Numbered from the stretch's first letter, positions 15,885-25,872 are shown. The stretch is DNA of 64,000 bases from Fidelibacterota bacterium (GCA_947472795.1 CANJBL010000006.1:1-64000), one strand, 5' to 3'. The notes: generated by a model from the letters alone, not told the origin. Translations and numbers: made by a program.

Positions 15885-17600
15885 ATGTATAAAAAAGCTT
15901 ATCTTATTGCAGCCGCGTTTGCGTTCAGCACAACGGCGGCTTGGGCTCAATCCGCGCCCGCTGACTTGGTGATCATCAACGGCAAGGTGATTACGGTCGA
16001 CGCCAAGGAAACGATTGCAGCCGGCGTGGCTGTGACAGGAAACCGTATCGTCGCTGTCGGCGATGTTTCCAAACTGCGCGGGCCCAACACGCAAGTCATC
16101 GACCTCAAGGGGCGCGCCTTGCTGCCCGGCTTCATTGATTCCCATTCGCACGTTTCGGGCATGGCCGATGTGGAGGCGCATCAAGTCAACATCCAGGTGC
16201 CGCCATTGAAAGACGGCGCGGCGATCATCGCCAAGCTGAAAGCGGCAGCCGCCAAACTTCCGCCGGGCTCATGGCTCGTGGGGCAGGGAACCTACAACCA
16301 AGTGATGCCCAAGCGGGAAGACCTCGATGCGGCTTTTCCGGATAATCCGATCGAGCTGCAGTGGAGCGTGCACGACCGGCTGATCAACCACAAAGCCGCC
16401 CAGATCATGGGCATGAACAAAGACTTCCCGAATCCCGGTCCCGGCGTCGCTGGGCGGTATGAACGCAGAGCGGACGGCGAAGTGACGATCATCCGCGATG
16501 CGCCGGCGCCATTCCCGGCCGACCGCATGAAGGTTTTCACCTATCCCGAAAAGAAAGAAGCGCTGCGCAACACGCTGCAAAAGTTCTATCTGGAGCGCGG
16601 CGTCACCACCGTTTCGGATATGTCGGACGCGGACTCCTATAAAGCGTACGCTGAACTAAAGGTGGAGCAAAAGCTGCCGACCCGCATGCGCATAAACTTC
16701 ATTGTCGGTAACGGGTCCACGAGCTTTGCATCGTTCAATGATCCGTCGCCGATCGAAAAAGTAGAATCTCTGGGATTCAAACCGGGCGGGGGTGATGATC
16801 GCATTCGCTTCGGCGCCATCAAGATCATCGAAGACGGCGTATGGGGCACGACGGCGGGAGTTTATAAGCCCTTCTGGGAAGGATCGGGCACGACGTGGAT
16901 CGCAAATAACACGGGCGGTACGTCTTTCAATCAAGAGCAGTTGAACCGCGTGGTGTCGGATGCCTACGGACGCGGTTGGCAGGTGCAGATCCATGCCAAC
17001 GGCGACCGGGCGCAGGATATGGTGCTGACAGCCTATGAACTGGCGCAAAAGGAACACCCGCGGGATGACGGCCGCTTCCGCATCGAGCACTTCGGGCACT
17101 TCCTGGTGCAGGACCCGCAGCGCACGGAAGAACGCCTGCAGCGGGCGGCGCGCCTTCACGTGATTCCTTCACCGCAGCCGGCCTTCATGTGGCGCCTGAC
17201 CGACGTCAATATCAAGGAGCCCGACGTCACGTTCTTCTCGCTGAAGACATTCATCAACCGCGGTTTCCACCCGGCGGGCGGCATCGACACCATCGGCACG
17301 CAGAACTTCGCGACCTATCCGATGTTCTCGATTGCCCGTGCCGTCAACCGCGACACCAAGTACGGCAAGCCCGTGCATCCGCAGGAAGCCATCAGCGTGA
17401 TGGACGGCATCCGCATGTTCACCATCTGGGCGGCGGAAGCGAATTTCCTGGAGAAGAACTTCGGCACCATCGAAGTAGGCAAGATGGCCGACTTCGTTGT
17501 GCTGGCCCTGGATCCGCTGACGATTCAAAAGACCAAGCTCGATGCCATTCCAGTCGATATGACGATCATCGACGGCAAAGTGGCTTACGCGCGTAATTGA
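15885..17600 (+). CDS. Secreted YtcJ-like amidohydrolase
   Basis: A 571-residue amidohydrolase_3-family metalloenzyme with a Sec signal peptide (MYKKAYLIAAAFAFSTTAAW, cleavage near residue 21). The N-terminal composite beta domain leads into PGFIDSHSHV, whose His87 and His89 are the HxH metal ligands; later motifs include VQIHANGDRAQDM and FRIEHFGH. The C-terminal IEVGKMADFVVL returns to the beta sandwich. YtcJ-type enzymes are thought to hydrolyse amides, N-formyl or cyclic amide compounds. Shine-Dalgarno GGAGG lies just before the ATG at 15885. It forms a likely unit with the alpha/beta hydrolase downstream, though a hairpin separates them. Confidence 0.9.
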   Translation: MYKKAYLIAAAFAFSTTAAWAQSAPADLVIINGKVITVDAKETIAAGVAVTGNRIVAVGDVSKLRGPNTQVIDLKGRALLPGFIDSHSHVSGMADVEAHQVNIQVPPLKDGAAIIAKLKAAAAKLPPGSWLVGQGTYNQVMPKREDLDAAFPDNPIELQWSVHDRLINHKAAQIMGMNKDFPNPGPGVAGRYERRADGEVTIIRDAPAPFPADRMKVFTYPEKKEALRNTLQKFYLERGVTTVSDMSDADSYKAYAELKVEQKLPTRMRINFIVGNGSTSFASFNDPSPIEKVESLGFKPGGGDDRIRFGAIKIIEDGVWGTTAGVYKPFWEGSGTTWIANNTGGTSFNQEQLNRVVSDAYGRGWQVQIHANGDRAQDMVLTAYELAQKEHPRDDGRFRIEHFGHFLVQDPQRTEERLQRAARLHVIPSPQPAFMWRLTDVNIKEPDVTFFSLKTFINRGFHPAGGIDTIGTQNFATYPMFSIARAVNRDTKYGKPVHPQEAISVMDGIRMFTIWAAEANFLEKNFGTIEVGKMADFVVLALDPLTIQKTKLDAIPVDMTIIDGKVAYARN

Positions 17601-17612
17601 TGACTGCCGCGA

Positions 17613-17655
17613 CGGAAGAGGAGCAGGAGACTGTTCCTCTTCCGACGTCAGATTT
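17613..17655 (+). terminator. Terminator-like hairpin
   Basis: A 14-bp stem with one G-T pair, CGGAAGAGGAGCAG (17613-17626)/CTGTTCCTCTTCCG (17631-17644), GAGA loop, then ACGTCAGATTTTC. It follows the amidohydrolase stop by 12 bp. Confidence 0.7.
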
Positions 17656-17786
17656 TCTCAACGAAACCAAGGCTCCCCCTCATCTTTGGCCGTCGAGTGG
17701 CCTCGATCTCGTGCCCTTTCCGCATCCGGTGTTATGATGCATCAGCGGAATGGGTAGAGTTTGAAAGACGATGAGGGGTGAGGGCC

Positions 17787-18800
17787 ATGCTTAGAGTCGC
17801 ATTCAGCGCGCTGCTGGTTTTGATATCCGTATCGGCATTCGCCCAAGCGCCGCAATTGCCCACACCCACCGACGTCAAGCCCGCCAGCATTACGTCGGAA
17901 GACATTCCTTATCCCTATCCCACATCGCTTTTCCCGGTGACGGAGTACTGGCAGGATTTGCGCATGGCCTATATGGACGTTTCCCCGCAAGGCACGCCCA
18001 ACGGACATACTGTCGTTTTGCTGCATGGAAATAACTTTGCCGGTTTTTATTGGGGTGGACCTATCGACGCCCTGCGCAAGGAAGGCTTCCGCGTCGTGGT
18101 TCCCGATCAGATCGGCTATGGCCGCTCATCGAAAGCGTTGATTCCCTATAACTTCCACGATATGGCGCGCAATACCGCCGACCTCCTTCGCTCGCTCAAG
18201 ATTACGAAAGTCATGGTCATCGGCCATTCCATGGGTGGCATGGCGGCAGCGCGCTTTGCCAGCCAGTATCCCGACCTCGTGGAACGGCTGGTGCTTTATA
18301 ATCCGATTGGCGTGCTGGACGGCCGTTTCAACGGGCGGCCGCAGGAGAAGGTGGACGATGTTTATCAGCGCGTGCTCAATTCTACCTATCAGGACGTGGC
18401 GACCAGCATTCGCCGCTATGTGGCGCACGATCCCAGCAAGTGGAATGCCGAGTTCGAGAAATACACGCGCTACCGCTACGCCTGGACCCTGAGCGCCGAT
18501 TGGCCGCATTACGCCAAGGTGCAGGTCATGATTGGGCAAATGCTGTCGCAGGACCCCGTTATCAATGACTGGTCGCACATCAAGGCCCCGACGCTGCTGT
18601 TCGGGGGCGCCGAAGACATGCTGGCGGGCTCGGCGAAGATTTTCCAGGAGCGTATGAAGGTCATTGCCGACAGCATTCCGGGCGGCAATGGAAAGGTCCT
18701 GCTGATCCCAGGTCTCGGCCATGTGCCGCACCTAGAGGCGCCTGAGAAAACGTACCCGCCGCTCATTGCCTTCCTGAAAGAGGGAGTAGGCAAAAAATAG
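17787..18800 (+). CDS. Secreted alpha/beta hydrolase
   Basis: A 337-residue alpha/beta-hydrolase with a Sec signal peptide (MLRVAFSALLVLISVSAFAQ). It shows the oxyanion-hole motif LLHGNNF (residues 78-84), nucleophile elbow GHSMGG with Ser148, an Asp candidate in LFGGAEDML and His in GLGHVPHLEAPE. Likely an esterase, lactonase or C-C hydrolase acting in the periplasm; the substrate is unknown. GTG at 17778 would add three residues; GAGGG before the ATG at 17787 favours the shorter form. It is tail-to-tail with a TonB receptor. Confidence 0.9.
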   Translation: MLRVAFSALLVLISVSAFAQAPQLPTPTDVKPASITSEDIPYPYPTSLFPVTEYWQDLRMAYMDVSPQGTPNGHTVVLLHGNNFAGFYWGGPIDALRKEGFRVVVPDQIGYGRSSKALIPYNFHDMARNTADLLRSLKITKVMVIGHSMGGMAAARFASQYPDLVERLVLYNPIGVLDGRFNGRPQEKVDDVYQRVLNSTYQDVATSIRRYVAHDPSKWNAEFEKYTRYRYAWTLSADWPHYAKVQVMIGQMLSQDPVINDWSHIKAPTLLFGGAEDMLAGSAKIFQERMKVIADSIPGGNGKVLLIPGLGHVPHLEAPEKTYPPLIAFLKEGVGKK

Positions 18801-18824
18801 CGGCGGGCTTTGGGGGCTCTGACG

Positions 18825-21359
18825 TTAGGACTTGAAGCGCACCATCACACCAAACATACGCGGATCGCCCGCCTGGCCCAGGATGAGGCCGGAGTTGCCG
18901 GTCTGGACCGTGAGCGCGGTGACGTAGTTCTTGTCGAGCACGTTGCGGACAAACAGCTTCGCTTCCCAGCTCTTGTTGAACTGATAACCGACGGACGTGT
19001 TCAGCACGCCATAACCGCCGATCCTGGTGTAGCGGGAGTTGGTGGTGTCTGAGTTGTAGCTGGAGCGCACGTTCCAATCGCCGCTGAAGATCAGTGCGCT
19101 CTGATCCATCGGCATCACATAGTCGGCGCCCAGTGAGCCAACCCACTTGGACAGGCCGGCGAGCGGCAGGCCGGTGATGACATAGGCACCGGGGATCGTC
19201 GGGTTACCGCGCGGGTTCGGGGTCTGGATGGCGAGGCTGGCCGGCGGCACGAGCGGCTGGCAGCTGCCGGTGGCGTTGGTGTTCTGCCATTCGAGCGGGC
19301 AGGGACCAGCCGGATAGTCGGTGTACTTGCCTTCCGAGTAGGCGACGGAGGCGCGCAGGCTGAAGCCGGACGTGACCCGCGCCGCAAAATCAGCTTCCAC
19401 GCCCTTCACTTGCACTTCGGGGATGTTGGCCGGGAAGGTGCGCAAAGGTGCTGCGTTGTTCGCCGTCACTGGTGCAGCGATATTTGCCTGGAAGTTCTTC
19501 ACGATGGTCCAGAAGCCGGCCAGGTTCGCCGTGACGCGGCCGTCGAGCATGGCGGACTTCAGGCCGAGTTCGAAGGTACTGTTCTTTTCGTCGCCGATGA
19601 CGGCGGTGTCGAGCGCAGGCAAGTTGGCGCCGGCGCCGGTTCCGCCAGTAAGCTGCAAGCCGGACATGTTGAGGCCGGCGGCCTTATAGCCGCGGGCGTA
19701 AGTGGCGTAAGTCATCACTTCATCGGTTGCTTGCCATGCCAAGTTGGCGCGGCCCGAGACGTTGCCGCCCTTGTTACTCACCGCATAACACTGCGGGCGG
19801 AACAAGGAGAGCTTGGCATTGTCGCGATTGTTCAGCGTGGCATTGTTCAGCGCGGTGCAGGTCACCGGATCGGGCAGGGTGGAGAACGGCACGCCGCCTT
19901 TCACAGTAGTCGAGTAGTTACCCTTCTTGTCTTCGTATGTGTAACGCAGGCCTACGGTCGCGGTGACGGTGGGCATGACGTGATAGTTCACTTCGCCGAA
20001 AGCGGCATAGCTGGCCATGGTGAAGTGAGAGTCGCCGTACTGACCGAAGCCGTCGGTCAAGTTATCCGGGCGGTCGGCGGCGGCGAATGTTGTGGTGCTG
20101 ATCAGCCAGTAAGCCGAAGCCGGTCCGTACACGCTGGTGGGATGGCCGTCGATGGTCTGCGTGTAGAAATACAGGCCCGTCACATAGTCGAAGGGTCCTT
20201 TTTCGTTGGAGGCCAGGCGGATTTCTTCGCTGTACTGGTCCTGGCGCGAGGGGATGCGCTGCACGAGCTGGATAGGGATACCCGTGTAGTCGCGGTCGTT
20301 GGCGACATCCCAGTCCCAATAGCGCCAGGCCGAAATGGAGGTGAGCGTTGTGGAGCCCAGGTTCCAGTCGATATTCAGTGAAGCACCACCGTCCTGCGTA
20401 TTGACGTGCAAGGGAGCGTCGATGTCGCTCAGGCGGTCATAGACATTTGTGCTGGCCGGCGAATAAGGGGCAAGGCCATGAGCGGGCAGGGCGGCGATAA
20501 GCCCGTAGAACTGACGCGCGGCACTGCGCATGCTTGTGCCGACGCGGTAGAAGGTCTGCGTGCAGCAATCGGAGTCAAGATCCGACACGTCCGCGATCAG
20601 GCGTATGCGCAAATCATCATTCGGTTCGTACAACAACTGTCCACGTAATGCGAGGTTGTTCAGATTATTGAGTTTGCGCGCCGTGTTGACATTGGTGACG
20701 AGGCCATCACGTCTTGTGAATTGCGCCGACATGCGTCCCGCAATGTGATCCGTGAGCGCGCCGGAGTAGCTGGCTTTCGCCTGCATGAATTGGTAATTGC
20801 CGTAGGAGACTTCGCCGGTGGCCTCGGGCTCGAAGGTCGGTGCGCGGCTGACGATGCTGATGGCGCCGTCCGCGGTGTTTTTGCCGAACAGCGTGCCTTG
20901 CGGGCCGCGCAGCACTTCGATGCGGTCGATGTCGGTGAAATCAAATGCCGCCGTGGCAGGACGGCCGTGATAGACGCCGTCGACGTAGAAGCCGACACCT
21001 GACTCGATGCCGTCATTGGCCGCGCTGACCGACAGCGTGTTCGAACCAAGGCCACGGATCGTATAGGCCGTGTTACGCGGATTTGCGGAGTTGTAGTAGA
21101 GCGAGGGCACGAGGTTCGCCAGCGACTGCGTGTTCACCGTGCCGGTGTCGTCGAGCACATCGCCGCGAACGACAGAAACGGCGATGGGGACAGTCTGAAG
21201 GTTTTCCTCGCGCTGACGCGCCGTGACGATGATCTCTTCGAGCCCACCGCCTCTGCCGGCTTCTTCGTCCGCCATGGCAAGGACGGGCATGGCCGTAGAG
21301 GCCAACAGGGCCAGCTTGAACGTTGTTTTGAACAGAGAGCCGAGCGTACGGGCCTTCAT
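18825..21359 (-). CDS. TonB-dependent receptor
   Basis: An 844-residue receptor: signal peptide to about residue 30 (LALLASTAMPVLAMADEE), TonB box region LEEIIVTARQREENLQTVP, plug domain (about 45-165) with EVLRGPQGTLFGKNTADGA, then the barrel, ending MFGVMVRFKS. The final Phe is two residues from the C-terminus. GGGGAATAAA precedes the ATG. Its plug is of the same general class as that of the 8951-11305 receptor, but the barrel differs. Neighbouring exported hydrolases suggest that it imports a substrate handled in the periplasm. Confidence 0.93.
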   Translation of the reverse strand: MKARTLGSLFKTTFKLALLASTAMPVLAMADEEAGRGGGLEEIIVTARQREENLQTVPIAVSVVRGDVLDDTGTVNTQSLANLVPSLYYNSANPRNTAYTIRGLGSNTLSVSAANDGIESGVGFYVDGVYHGRPATAAFDFTDIDRIEVLRGPQGTLFGKNTADGAISIVSRAPTFEPEATGEVSYGNYQFMQAKASYSGALTDHIAGRMSAQFTRRDGLVTNVNTARKLNNLNNLALRGQLLYEPNDDLRIRLIADVSDLDSDCCTQTFYRVGTSMRSAARQFYGLIAALPAHGLAPYSPASTNVYDRLSDIDAPLHVNTQDGGASLNIDWNLGSTTLTSISAWRYWDWDVANDRDYTGIPIQLVQRIPSRQDQYSEEIRLASNEKGPFDYVTGLYFYTQTIDGHPTSVYGPASAYWLISTTTFAAADRPDNLTDGFGQYGDSHFTMASYAAFGEVNYHVMPTVTATVGLRYTYEDKKGNYSTTVKGGVPFSTLPDPVTCTALNNATLNNRDNAKLSLFRPQCYAVSNKGGNVSGRANLAWQATDEVMTYATYARGYKAAGLNMSGLQLTGGTGAGANLPALDTAVIGDEKNSTFELGLKSAMLDGRVTANLAGFWTIVKNFQANIAAPVTANNAAPLRTFPANIPEVQVKGVEADFAARVTSGFSLRASVAYSEGKYTDYPAGPCPLEWQNTNATGSCQPLVPPASLAIQTPNPRGNPTIPGAYVITGLPLAGLSKWVGSLGADYVMPMDQSALIFSGDWNVRSSYNSDTTNSRYTRIGGYGVLNTSVGYQFNKSWEAKLFVRNVLDKNYVTALTVQTGNSGLILGQAGDPRMFGVMVRFKS

Positions 21360-21444
21360 TTTATTCCCCAGTGAACCAGTGCAGACGGGTGTGAAACCAA
21401 GTCGATGCGCTATATACGTGCAAATATATCGAAATGTCCACGAG

Positions 21445-21460
21445 ATATTCGTAAGAATAT
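21445..21460. promoter_or_regulatory. Perfect dyad upstream of the TonB receptor
   Basis: ATATTC-GTAA-GAATAT, a perfect 16-nt dyad, 86 bases upstream of the receptor start in the divergent region shared with a methyltransferase gene. It is in an AT-rich stretch, as expected for an operator. The regulator is unknown. Confidence 0.45.
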
Positions 21461-21641
21461 AACGATTAAGGCCCTTTAAAAGCAGCCTTGGCAGGCATGG
21501 AAAGTGCCTGGCGGCGAGGGGGCAGCCATACGTTTACGGGCATGCTTTTTGAACGCTGACCGAAACTTCCGCCGATACCTGACGTTGCCTTACCGAGAAA
21601 ATGCCGCGCGCTTTCCGCGCAAGCAAGCACAGGTCCCAATC

Positions 21642-22469
21642 ATGAGCGCCGTCATCTACGACAAGGACATTGGCTTCACCGAGCGCCAAAAGAGCGAGAT
21701 CGACTATCACGTTGGTTTTGCCGCGCAGCATCGCGGCCTCGCCGAGGAAAATGCCAACCTGGACGTCTGTACATCGGACACGCGCCGGCCGTGGAACGCC
21801 TATTGGTCGCTCTATGACCGTGTCAGAGGCATGGACCTTCGAGGCAAGCGCGTCCTCATCCCAGGATGCGGCTTTGGCGAGGACTGCCTGCGCATCGCAC
21901 AACGTGGCGCAGACGTGCATGGGCTCGATCTGTCGCCCGATATCGTCGACATCGCGCGCGCGCGCGTGGCGAGGTTTGCCCCGGGCAGCATCACCGTGCA
22001 GGCCATGCCCTGCGAGCAGATCGATTACCCCGATGGTTATTTCGACGCCGTCATGCTGGTGAATATTCTTCATCATGTGGATATTCCGCGCACCATGAAG
22101 GAAGTGGTGCGGGTGACAAAGCCGGGCGGTGAGCTGCTGGGGCTTGAGATGTACACACACTCGGCCGCGCAACGTATCCGGGAGTCAAAATTCTCCCGGG
22201 AGATTTTGTATCCCAGAGTCATGCGGACGATTTATGGCGGCGTGCCATACATCACGCCAGATGAGCGCAAGCTTAACGAGGATGAATTGGATTTCATCAC
22301 CGGTCATCTGAAGGGGTGTGAGTCCGAATATTTCTGCATGCTCACGGACCGTCTTTTCTCCGACAGCAATGTAACACTCGCCAAGTTCGACAAAGCCCTC
22401 CTGCGCCTTGCGGGCGGCTTGGGGCGCTATCTGGCGGGTCGCGTGGTCTTTTCGGGTCAGCGCATCTGA
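21642..22469 (+). CDS. Class I SAM-dependent methyltransferase
   Basis: A 275-residue methyltransferase. The AdoMet-binding motif I is VLIPGCGFGEDCLRIA (about residues 71-86), with the acidic residue after strand 2 in VHGLDLSPDIVDIARAR and motif post-I LVNILHHVDIPRTMKEV, all of the Methyltransf_11 type. The substrate is not visible. The frame is open back to 21504, but the upstream part lacks conservation features; the ATG at 21642 is chosen although its Shine-Dalgarno is weak. It is divergent from the TonB receptor. Confidence 0.8.
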   Translation: MSAVIYDKDIGFTERQKSEIDYHVGFAAQHRGLAEENANLDVCTSDTRRPWNAYWSLYDRVRGMDLRGKRVLIPGCGFGEDCLRIAQRGADVHGLDLSPDIVDIARARVARFAPGSITVQAMPCEQIDYPDGYFDAVMLVNILHHVDIPRTMKEVVRVTKPGGELLGLEMYTHSAAQRIRESKFSREILYPRVMRTIYGGVPYITPDERKLNEDELDFITGHLKGCESEYFCMLTDRLFSDSNVTLAKFDKALLRLAGGLGRYLAGRVVFSGQRI

Positions 22470-22602
22470 TCTAATAAGGCGGCCAGATGGGACACCCGGC
22501 CATCTAAAGATTGCGTGAGCGCGCGGGAGGACTGCTTATCCCGTCCTAGGCGCCCTTGATGCCGCAATGCTATCCTCCGTCTCGCATATGGGGAGGACAA
22601 AC

Positions 22603-23478
22603 ATGCACAAGACACTGCACACCACACGCGCGGCCTTTGCCGCACTCGGCGTTGCTACCGCACTCATGGCTTCAAGCCCTGCGTTCAGCGCGGCGGCGCC
22701 CACACTCGGCGGCTACAGCGACGAGAACTCCACCAAGATCGACTTTGGCCTCATGACCTGGCCGGAAGTGAAAGCGGCCATCGCCGCCGGTAAAACCACT
22801 GCGCTCTTCTATACGGGCGGCACCGAGCAGCGCGGCCCTCAGAACGCCAACGGGGGCCATAACCTGCTGGCCACGGCGACCGTGCGCGCGGTGGCGACCA
22901 AGCTCGGCAATGCCATCGCCATGCCGGTGCTGAATTACACACCCAACAACGCCAGCGCCGATCTGCCGGGCACCATCGGTCTGACGCCCGAAATTCTGGG
23001 TGCGATCTTGGAGCGCGTGAGCGAGCAGGCGATTGCGTCTGGCTTCAAGAACGTCGTCATCATGGGTGATCATGGCGGCGGGCAACCGAAGATCTATGAG
23101 GAGGTCGCCAAAAAGCTGGAAGCCAAGTACGCGGCGCAAGGGATTCACGTGTTCTACTGCGATCAGGTCTATAAGCCCGCCAATGAAGCCTTCGACAAAT
23201 ACCTTCAAGACCACGGTTATCCGGCAAACTCGCACGGCGGCATTCCCGACACGTCGGAGATGCTCTACCTCGGCGGCGAGACGTGGGTGCGCAAGGACAA
23301 GATCGCGGGCGCGCTGGGTGATGCTGTGCCGGCGCCCGGGGCTCAACCCGAACGCAAGGTCAACAACGGCATCGTCGGTGACGCGCGCCGTTCCACCGCC
23401 GAGCTTGGCAAGATGGTGTTCGAGATGAAAGTTGATGGTGCCGTGAAGCAAATCCGTGGATTTATTCCGGCGAAGTAA
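22603..23478 (+). CDS. Secreted creatininase-family amidohydrolase
   Basis: A 291-residue protein with a signal peptide (ending about residue 30, SSPAFSAAAP) and a creatininase domain. Metal-site motifs are TGGTEQRGP (Glu), NGGHNLLAT (His), MGDHGGGQ and HGGIPDTSEM. The family opens cyclic amides (creatinine to creatine) or related formamides using Zn or Mn. Family members are usually cytosolic; an exported form is notable. GGGGAGG stands upstream of the ATG at 22603. A hairpin follows the stop. Confidence 0.88.
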   Translation: MHKTLHTTRAAFAALGVATALMASSPAFSAAAPTLGGYSDENSTKIDFGLMTWPEVKAAIAAGKTTALFYTGGTEQRGPQNANGGHNLLATATVRAVATKLGNAIAMPVLNYTPNNASADLPGTIGLTPEILGAILERVSEQAIASGFKNVVIMGDHGGGQPKIYEEVAKKLEAKYAAQGIHVFYCDQVYKPANEAFDKYLQDHGYPANSHGGIPDTSEMLYLGGETWVRKDKIAGALGDAVPAPGAQPERKVNNGIVGDARRSTAELGKMVFEMKVDGAVKQIRGFIPAK

Positions 23479-23500
23479 AACGTTGCGGGTGTAAAAACAG

Positions 23501-23530
23501 CGGCCGGCTTCATCGAGAAGCCGGCCGTTG
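23501..23530. terminator. Bidirectional terminator-like hairpin
   Basis: 10-bp arms CGGCCGGCTT/AAGCCGGCCG around a 7-nt loop (23501-23527) between the convergent creatininase and molybdenum-hydroxylase genes. Confidence 0.75.
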
Positions 23531-23544
23531 CTACATTTGGCTCT

Positions 23545-25869
23545 CTAAACCTGACGCAGCGCGCGCAGGACATGCTCCGGGCGCATGGGCAGGTCACGAA
23601 GCCTAATGCCCGCCGCCGCGAAAATCGCATTGCCAATCGCAGGCGCTATAGCGACCACCGGCGGCTCGCCCATGCCGGTGGGGAACTCGGTGTTGTCGAT
23701 GAACTCGATATCGAGTTCGGGCACGTCGCTCATACGTAATGGTGTGTAGGTATCGAGGTTCAAGGTGGTGACGCGCCCCTTGTCGAAGCTGGAGCCCTCG
23801 TGCAGCGCCAAGCTTACGCCCCATAACGTTCCACCCTCGGCCTGAGCCAGGGCGCCGTCGGGATCGACGCGCGTGCCGCAATCCAGCACGTGCGTGAGTT
23901 TTTCAACGTGAATGGCGCCAGTGGTGGGATCGACACGCACGCGCGCCACGCAAGCCGTCCAGGTGGGCATGTCGCGTTCCTGACCGAAGGCGCTGGCGAG
24001 ACCCAACCCGGTGTAGCGCGGCATGGGTGTGCCCCAGCCGGCTTTCTCCATGGCCCGTTTCAGCACAGCGGCCTGGCGTTTGGCGCCGCCGACGCTGGCG
24101 TGTTGGTCACCGGCGTTCTTACCGGCGGCGTCAAGCATGGCGAGGCGGAAGGCGGCAGGATCTTTTCCTTGCGCATGGGCGATCTCGTCGAAGAAGCTTT
24201 CGGTCGCCCACGTCACCCAGCCGGGTCCAACAGAGCGCAGGAAGCCGGGCACAAAGGTCTGATGCGCCATCTCGTTGAGGATCGCGCGGACGCGGTGATG
24301 GGGCAGGGTGTACCAGTGATCGGCGCCGGCGATGGAATAGCGGTCCACCTTGCCACCATCCTTAATGTTCTCGCGCATGTAAGAAGGCGGCTTCACGCCT
24401 TCCGGCCATCCGGCCTTGGCTCCACGGTCCGTGGCTTCCAGAGGCCATGCTGCAGCGGCGGCGTGGTCGATGCCGGTGAGGGTGCCTTTTTCATCGAAGG
24501 CGGCCTTCAGGGTTTGCACCGTGGGCGAGCGCACGCAGTCGAGCTGCGTATCGTCGGGCCGTGTGAACACGAGTTTCACGGGGCGGCCCAATTTTTTGGC
24601 AGTGAGCGCGGCGAGAACGGCGTAGTCAGACCAAAGCCGTCGGCCAAAGCCGCCGCCTAAGTAGTAGGTGCGCAGCACGACGTTATCGATGGGCACGTCG
24701 AGCGCCTTGGCGATGATGGGGCGGATCAATGACTGCCACTGCGTGCCCATGTGGATGTTCCAGATGCCATCCTCGAACACGGCGAGCGTGTTCGCGGGCT
24801 CCAGCGTGAAATGCAGGGCCGTCGTTGTGGTGTAACGGGCATCCATGGTTTTCGCCGCGCCGGCGATGGCTTTATCGATGTCGCCTTCCTTGACCCACAT
24901 CGATCCAGCTTTGGGATCGGCACAAAGACGCAAAGCTTCTGCCTGAAGCTCGGCTTCGCCGGTGTGCACCTGCGGCCCGGTCTTCCATTCCACGTGCAGC
25001 GCATCGGCGGCCTGAACGGCACCCCAATAGGTCTCGGCCGCGACCGTGACCCAGCCGGGTGTCAGGCCGCTTGGATCATCCATGATCACATAGCCGACAT
25101 AACCATCGACCTTGCGGGCATCGCTTTCATCGACGGACACCACTTCAGAGCCCAGCCGTGTCGGCGGCGCCTTTGGCCGCGCATAAATCATGCCGGGCAC
25201 GGCGGCATCGATACCAAACTTCGCCGAACCGTCGGTTTTTGATCTGATATCGAGTTGCGGGCCTGAGACGCCGATGAGACGGCGCTCAGACGGCGCTTTT
25301 ATGGGGAGCTTTGATAGTTCTTGCGGCGTGAAGGTGCGATTCAATTTGCCGCTGCGCACGATATCGGCATAGCTGACAGAGCGATTGCCGAGGATGACTT
25401 TGCTGGCTTCCGCGCGCGCATCTTCGGGTTTTCCGCCCAGCATCTTAGCGCCGGCCTCGATCAACGCGATACGTCCCGCGGCCCCGACCTGGGACATGCG
25501 GTTGAAGCTGGCGAAGAGGCCGGTGCTTCCGCCGGTTTCCTGCATACCCCATTTGGTCGCGGAGTCCGCGTGAATGATCCGCACGTCGGCCCAATTGATC
25601 TCGAGTTCGTCGGCGACGATGCGGGCCTGGGCCGTGCCGATGTGGTGGCCCATCTCGACTTTAATGATGTTGATGTGGAGGATGCCGTCCGCATCCATCT
25701 CCCACCAGATCGTGGGCGCGAAGCGCCGTTCGGCAATCTCTTCGCGCGCCTCGAGTGACTGGCCCCCCATGAGGCCAAAGGCCATGACGAGGCCGGTGCC
25801 CGTGGATCCGATCAGGAATTTCCGGCGCGAGAGCGATAAAGCTGAGTCGGAGGTGTGCATCTTGTTCAT
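23545..25869 (-). CDS. Molybdopterin-binding subunit, IorB-like oxidoreductase
   Basis: A 774-residue large subunit of the xanthine-dehydrogenase/isoquinoline 1-oxidoreductase type. The Tat signal SRRKFLIGSTGTG (residues 14-26) exports the folded cofactor-bound protein. Moco-binding stretches include YYLGGGFGRRLW and, near the C-terminus, GMGEPPVVAIAPAIGNAIF with the catalytic Glu. These enzymes hydroxylate N-heterocycles or oxidise aldehydes using water as oxygen source. An AGGAGCT Shine-Dalgarno precedes the ATG. It starts 3 bp after the [2Fe-2S] subunit gene. No MCD-type chaperone (XdhC/CoxI) is adjacent. Confidence 0.93.
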   Translation of the reverse strand: MNKMHTSDSALSLSRRKFLIGSTGTGLVMAFGLMGGQSLEAREEIAERRFAPTIWWEMDADGILHINIIKVEMGHHIGTAQARIVADELEINWADVRIIHADSATKWGMQETGGSTGLFASFNRMSQVGAAGRIALIEAGAKMLGGKPEDARAEASKVILGNRSVSYADIVRSGKLNRTFTPQELSKLPIKAPSERRLIGVSGPQLDIRSKTDGSAKFGIDAAVPGMIYARPKAPPTRLGSEVVSVDESDARKVDGYVGYVIMDDPSGLTPGWVTVAAETYWGAVQAADALHVEWKTGPQVHTGEAELQAEALRLCADPKAGSMWVKEGDIDKAIAGAAKTMDARYTTTTALHFTLEPANTLAVFEDGIWNIHMGTQWQSLIRPIIAKALDVPIDNVVLRTYYLGGGFGRRLWSDYAVLAALTAKKLGRPVKLVFTRPDDTQLDCVRSPTVQTLKAAFDEKGTLTGIDHAAAAAWPLEATDRGAKAGWPEGVKPPSYMRENIKDGGKVDRYSIAGADHWYTLPHHRVRAILNEMAHQTFVPGFLRSVGPGWVTWATESFFDEIAHAQGKDPAAFRLAMLDAAGKNAGDQHASVGGAKRQAAVLKRAMEKAGWGTPMPRYTGLGLASAFGQERDMPTWTACVARVRVDPTTGAIHVEKLTHVLDCGTRVDPDGALAQAEGGTLWGVSLALHEGSSFDKGRVTTLNLDTYTPLRMSDVPELDIEFIDNTEFPTGMGEPPVVAIAPAIGNAIFAAAGIRLRDLPMRPEHVLRALRQV

Positions 25870-25872
25870 GCT

